Assembly: GCF_001750685.1 (NCBI RefSeq)
Contig: NZ_CP017269.1
Span: 4,939,416-5,003,415, forward strand
DNA from: Geosporobacter ferrireducens
GTDB lineage: Bacteria; Bacillota; Clostridia; Peptostreptococcales; Thermotaleaceae
DNA: 64,000 nt
Direction of reading: 5' to 3'
Of this stretch, positions 61,463 to 64,000 are shown in pieces. The position numbers were made by a program, and so were the translations under genes. Under the pieces are notes generated by a model that had not been told where the DNA came from, did not search any database, and saw only the letters and a program-made list of their open reading frames with translations. Numbering within the stretch: position 1 is the stretch's first letter; every line of letters starts with the position of its first letter.

Positions 61463-61587
61463 AATATAATCTTGAGCACAGGAGAAAGAAATAGGGGATA
61501 TATAAAATATCAAATGTCTGATCCAATAAGTGGAAAATGAACTATAGGTGAAAAGCTGTGTGCAGTAGTTGAAGATCTTCTGAAAAA
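61463..61587. repeat. Dispersed repeat A, copy 2 (outside the element)
   Basis: Matches 58061-58185: TATAATCTTGAGCACAGGAG, then TCAAATGTCTGATCCAATAA and GTTGAAGATCTT. Here only the 5' fragment of the decayed phage gene remains. Confidence 0.8.
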
Positions 61588-61675
61588 ATGTAGAAAATCC
61601 CTAACCTATAATTGTTAGAGGAATTTGTTGATGAATGTAGAAATAAATTATCTAATACTTACAGGAGGGCATAAC

Positions 61676-62812
61676 ATGAAAAAAAGATATTTATTACTGA
61701 TTGCAGTTTTATTGATCTTAATACCTAATTTGGGATTCGCAGATTCAGAAATAAAAATAATGATCGATGGATTTCAGGTTCAATTTGATCAGAACACAGG
61801 ATTTCCTTATATAGACGAAAACGGTCGTATTCAAGTTCCTGTGTCTGCTGTTCTTGAAAGCTGTGGTATATTTGTTGTTTGGGACGATCAAAACAGGACA
61901 GTAATAACACAAAAAGACGGAGTTAGAGTAGAGATACCAATAGGGAAGAATTATATAACAAAAAATTATACGCAAATCGAAATTGACACAGCGGCGAGAA
62001 TTAAAGATGGCAGAACCTACCTTCCTATTAGAAAAGTAATGGAGAGTTATGGCGGAGAGGTAAAATGGGATTCAAGTGCCCAAACAGTTTTTATAACAAC
62101 TGCAAAAAATAGCAGTATACTTAGATTTAACCTGCCGCCTGAATTAGGCATGCCTAAATTATCAAAAGAAGAAATTAATGAACTTGTTGGAGCAGATCCA
62201 CAAATAATTCAAGAAAAAATTTCAACAGTATATGATTTCATTCAATATATGGAATCTGCAGGCTATAGAAGCGTGAGCGGTGATACACATATAGAAGGAA
62301 AAGTTTATAACTGGAGTTTTAATAGACCAGCTTTAAGTACAATAAAAGTAAATGAAGGTAACTGTGGTGCTACTTCCAACTTAGCGAATTATATATTAAA
62401 AGATGATTATGATGAGGTAGGCTTTGTATTCTTTTCAGCAGATAGCGGGCAAGGAGGCCATATAATCAATTATATAAAACAGGATGAAAAGTATTATATT
62501 ATAGATTTTGTAAAATATCCAATGAGTGATTATAAAGGCTTTATTGATATTGTAACGGTAGATGATCTGAAAGATTTCCCAGAAGAATGTATAATAAGAT
62601 ATGGTGATAGAGGAAGGCTTTATCAAATAAAGATTATTATAAGTTACCAAGCTGATAATCAAATCCCCATTGGTTACAATCGAAGGGAAGCAGTTGGAAG
62701 ATTTTTTCCTATTGATATGAAAGACAGTATTACAGTTTTATATGAGACACCGTCAGAGGGAAAGATAGTTGATTTTATTAAAGGGCCGGAAAAGCAACCT
62801 AAATGGGATTAG
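61676..62812 (+). CDS. Secreted stalk-domain protein with transglutaminase-like C-terminal part
   Basis: About 378 residues. Signal peptide (KKRYLLLIAVLLILIPNLGFA), then a copper-amine-oxidase N-terminal-like (stalk) domain: DENGRIQVPVSAVLESCGI, VVWDDQNRTVITQKDG, RTYLPIRKVMESYGGEVKWD. The C-terminal half has GNCGATSNLANYILKDDY and GGHIINYIKQDEKYYIIDFV, with Cys, His and Asp placed as in transglutaminase-like/NlpC-like peptidases. A cell-surface peptidase or crosslinker is plausible. AGGAGGG precedes the ATG. Confidence 0.72.
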   Translation: MKKRYLLLIAVLLILIPNLGFADSEIKIMIDGFQVQFDQNTGFPYIDENGRIQVPVSAVLESCGIFVVWDDQNRTVITQKDGVRVEIPIGKNYITKNYTQIEIDTAARIKDGRTYLPIRKVMESYGGEVKWDSSAQTVFITTAKNSSILRFNLPPELGMPKLSKEEINELVGADPQIIQEKISTVYDFIQYMESAGYRSVSGDTHIEGKVYNWSFNRPALSTIKVNEGNCGATSNLANYILKDDYDEVGFVFFSADSGQGGHIINYIKQDEKYYIIDFVKYPMSDYKGFIDIVTVDDLKDFPEECIIRYGDRGRLYQIKIIISYQADNQIPIGYNRREAVGRFFPIDMKDSITVLYETPSEGKIVDFIKGPEKQPKWD

Positions 62813-62872
62813 AATACATATCTTATAAGTTGCTATAGAACTTTCAAAGAAAAAATATCATACGCCACCAGG

Positions 62873-62945
62873 AGCCGGGAAAACCCGGCTCTTTATTTGT
62901 AATTTATTTTATAGATATGTGGCTGAGACACCTTGACTTATTTAG
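62873..62945 (+). repeat. Repeat B, copy 2, with a terminator
   Basis: AGCCGGG/CCCGGCT hairpin (62873-62879, 62884-62890) and the following 55 bases repeat the sequence after cotJC (60020-60090). It ends the stalk-domain gene. Sequence from 62946 to 63054 shows only the RBS of the next gene. Confidence 0.8.
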
Positions 62946-63054
62946 AACGATACGTGAAAAATGGAGGAATTTGACGAAATATGTCGAATGATATTTAGCA
63001 CAGCTAAATACTGCAGACGCTGCTAATAATCGTATAGACAGGAGGAATTTATTA

Positions 63055-64000
63055 ATGAGTTTTAAAATTAGAGATTGGAAAATAAGAACAAAGATTTTTG
63101 CCGGATTTATGACACTGGTACTCTTATTTTTATTCGTAGTAGGACAATCTTACCTTGCTATCGCAGACATTAATGACAATATGGTGCCTCTACTATTGGC
63201 CAATGAAGAAGTTAATAAAGCGATGCTGAAAATGAGAAAAGATGAGAAGGACTTTCTGATAAGAGAAACTTCAAATCTAAATTATTTCAAAGAAGGGAAA
63301 AGTCCATATCTTGATAGTTTTGAAAAAAACTATGAAATAATCAATAAAAATGTAATGCTTATCAAAGCGAATAAGGATGTTGCAAACAATGCAGGATTGG
63401 TTGAGAAATTGGATCAAATTCTTAATGATGCAAAGGTTTATCATGACAGTTTTCTAAAGGTTGTAGACAAGACAAAAGAAAGAGGTTTTCAGGATTATGG
63501 ACTTGAAGGGGAACTAAGAAGTGCCGTTCATGGTATAGAAAAGAGCATTTCACAACCGGGACATCTTATTCTAATGCTTCAGGCTCGAAGAGCAGAAAAA
63601 GACTATTTTCTAAGGCGGGATCCAAACTATATTGTAAGATTAGATGAAATTGCAGCAGACCTTAAACTCTCTCTGCAATCTTCGGGACATACCCAAGAAG
63701 TCAAGCTTTTAGAGGAATATCGTGAAAAATTCAATAAGGTTGCAGCTATTGAAAAAGAAATCGGATTGACAGATGATGAAGGTTTAAAAGGTGAATATCG
63801 AAAAGCGATACATAGGCTAGAGCCATTGCTCAATGATACTTACAACGATATTTCAGGAATGACGAATAAGAAGGTTGAAAATATACGTAAAATCACGGTA
63901 ACTTTATCTCTTGTCATATTGATTGTCGCAGTGATATTTAGTTTTTTCATAGCGAGGTTTATTACTAAACCTATTTATGCAGCAAATCATATGCTCCATG
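63055..64000 (+). CDS. Methyl-accepting chemotaxis protein, N-terminal part
   Basis: The frame is open to the right edge (315 codons visible). Basic start (SFKIRDWKIRTKIFAGFM), first membrane helix (TLVLLFLFVVGQSYLAI), an extracellular helical bundle of about 230 residues with repeated A-x-R-R-AEKDYFLRR-like and MRKDEKDFLIRE units (HBM type), a second membrane helix (ITVTLSLVILIVAVIFSFFIA) and the start of a HAMP linker (RFITKPIYAAN). The signalling domain lies outside. GGAGGAATTTATTA precedes the ATG. Confidence 0.85.
   Translation, partial: MSFKIRDWKIRTKIFAGFMTLVLLFLFVVGQSYLAIADINDNMVPLLLANEEVNKAMLKMRKDEKDFLIRETSNLNYFKEGKSPYLDSFEKNYEIINKNVMLIKANKDVANNAGLVEKLDQILNDAKVYHDSFLKVVDKTKERGFQDYGLEGELRSAVHGIEKSISQPGHLILMLQARRAEKDYFLRRDPNYIVRLDEIAADLKLSLQSSGHTQEVKLLEEYREKFNKVAAIEKEIGLTDDEGLKGEYRKAIHRLEPLLNDTYNDISGMTNKKVENIRKITVTLSLVILIVAVIFSFFIARFITKPIYAANHMLH

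Noticed and set aside
62946-63054. c-di-GMP riboswitch before the chemotaxis gene
   Set aside because: A GCACAG-like string is present, but the conserved core and tetraloop-receptor parts are missing.
63627-63833. Minus-strand gene inside the chemotaxis receptor
   Set aside because: Antisense shadow of the long plus-strand receptor frame.
1-64000. tRNA, rRNA genes
   Set aside because: No cloverleaf-type sequence with a T-loop GTTCGA context or rRNA-like block was seen; short T-loop-like strings lie inside coding genes.

Overview
The window is a low-GC chromosomal segment of an anaerobic, endospore-forming Firmicute of the class Clostridia. The evidence is the spore-specific genes (GerQ-like coat protein, CwlJ-type cortex hydrolase, cotJABC, PrsW-like protease), pyruvate formate-lyase with its activase, strong GGAGG ribosome binding sites, frequent TTG/GTG starts, and an in-frame UGA followed by a hairpin that points to selenocysteine use. 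An Alkaliphilus-like relative is a guess; the genus cannot be fixed from sequence alone. No tRNA, rRNA or CRISPR array was seen.

Layout. 0-5.4 kb: end of asparagine synthetase, DUF502 and DUF4397 proteins, a Crp-family regulator divergent from a methyltransferase, a large inverted repeat, a coat protein and a cortex hydrolase. 5.5-13.7 kb: PilZ protein, D-serine dehydratase plus D-aminopeptidase, DEAD-box helicase, 2-hydroxyacid dehydrogenase, then glucokinase-pgi-PHP phosphoesterase. 13.7-22.3 kb: DUF218 protein, an AhpD-like selenoprotein, phospholipase C-like protein, nitroreductase, PpiC isomerase, LytS/LytT two-component pair, YajQ, EamA transporter. 22.5-31 kb: small conserved proteins, RlmN, cold-shock protein, lipoprotein, TIGR01212 radical SAM protein, glutamine amidotransferase-like hydrolase, HAD phosphatase, AbrB-type membrane protein. 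31-47 kb: transketolase, pterin dehydratase, LysM protein, transporter, small (p)ppGpp synthetase, flavin reductase, pflB-pflA, a collapsed SDR fossil, acetyltransferase and PrsW.

The main discovery is at 47.2-60.0 kb. The spore coat operon cotJA-cotJB-cotJC is intact except that cotJC is cut after codon 33 by an 11,759-bp element carrying a large serine recombinase. Both halves of cotJC remain in frame at a shared 9-bp core (GGTCCGGAT). Joining the element ends in silico gives a 50-bp site with 24-bp arms matching at 21 of 24 positions around a central GG, the expected form of a serine-integrase attP. Precise excision would restore a 190-codon CotJC. This is the arrangement of the skin element in sigK: a candidate sporulation-controlled DNA rearrangement in a coat gene. 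The element also carries a FosX-like fosfomycin hydrolase gene, lipoproteins, ASCH and GIY-YIG proteins, an Xre regulator and decayed phage genes.

Right of the element (60-64 kb) lie a DUF3795 protein bracketed by an 18-bp inverted repeat, a membrane protein, a stalk-domain protein and the start of a chemotaxis receptor. Two sequence blocks in and beside the element recur here in the same order, suggesting an old duplication of the element's right flank.
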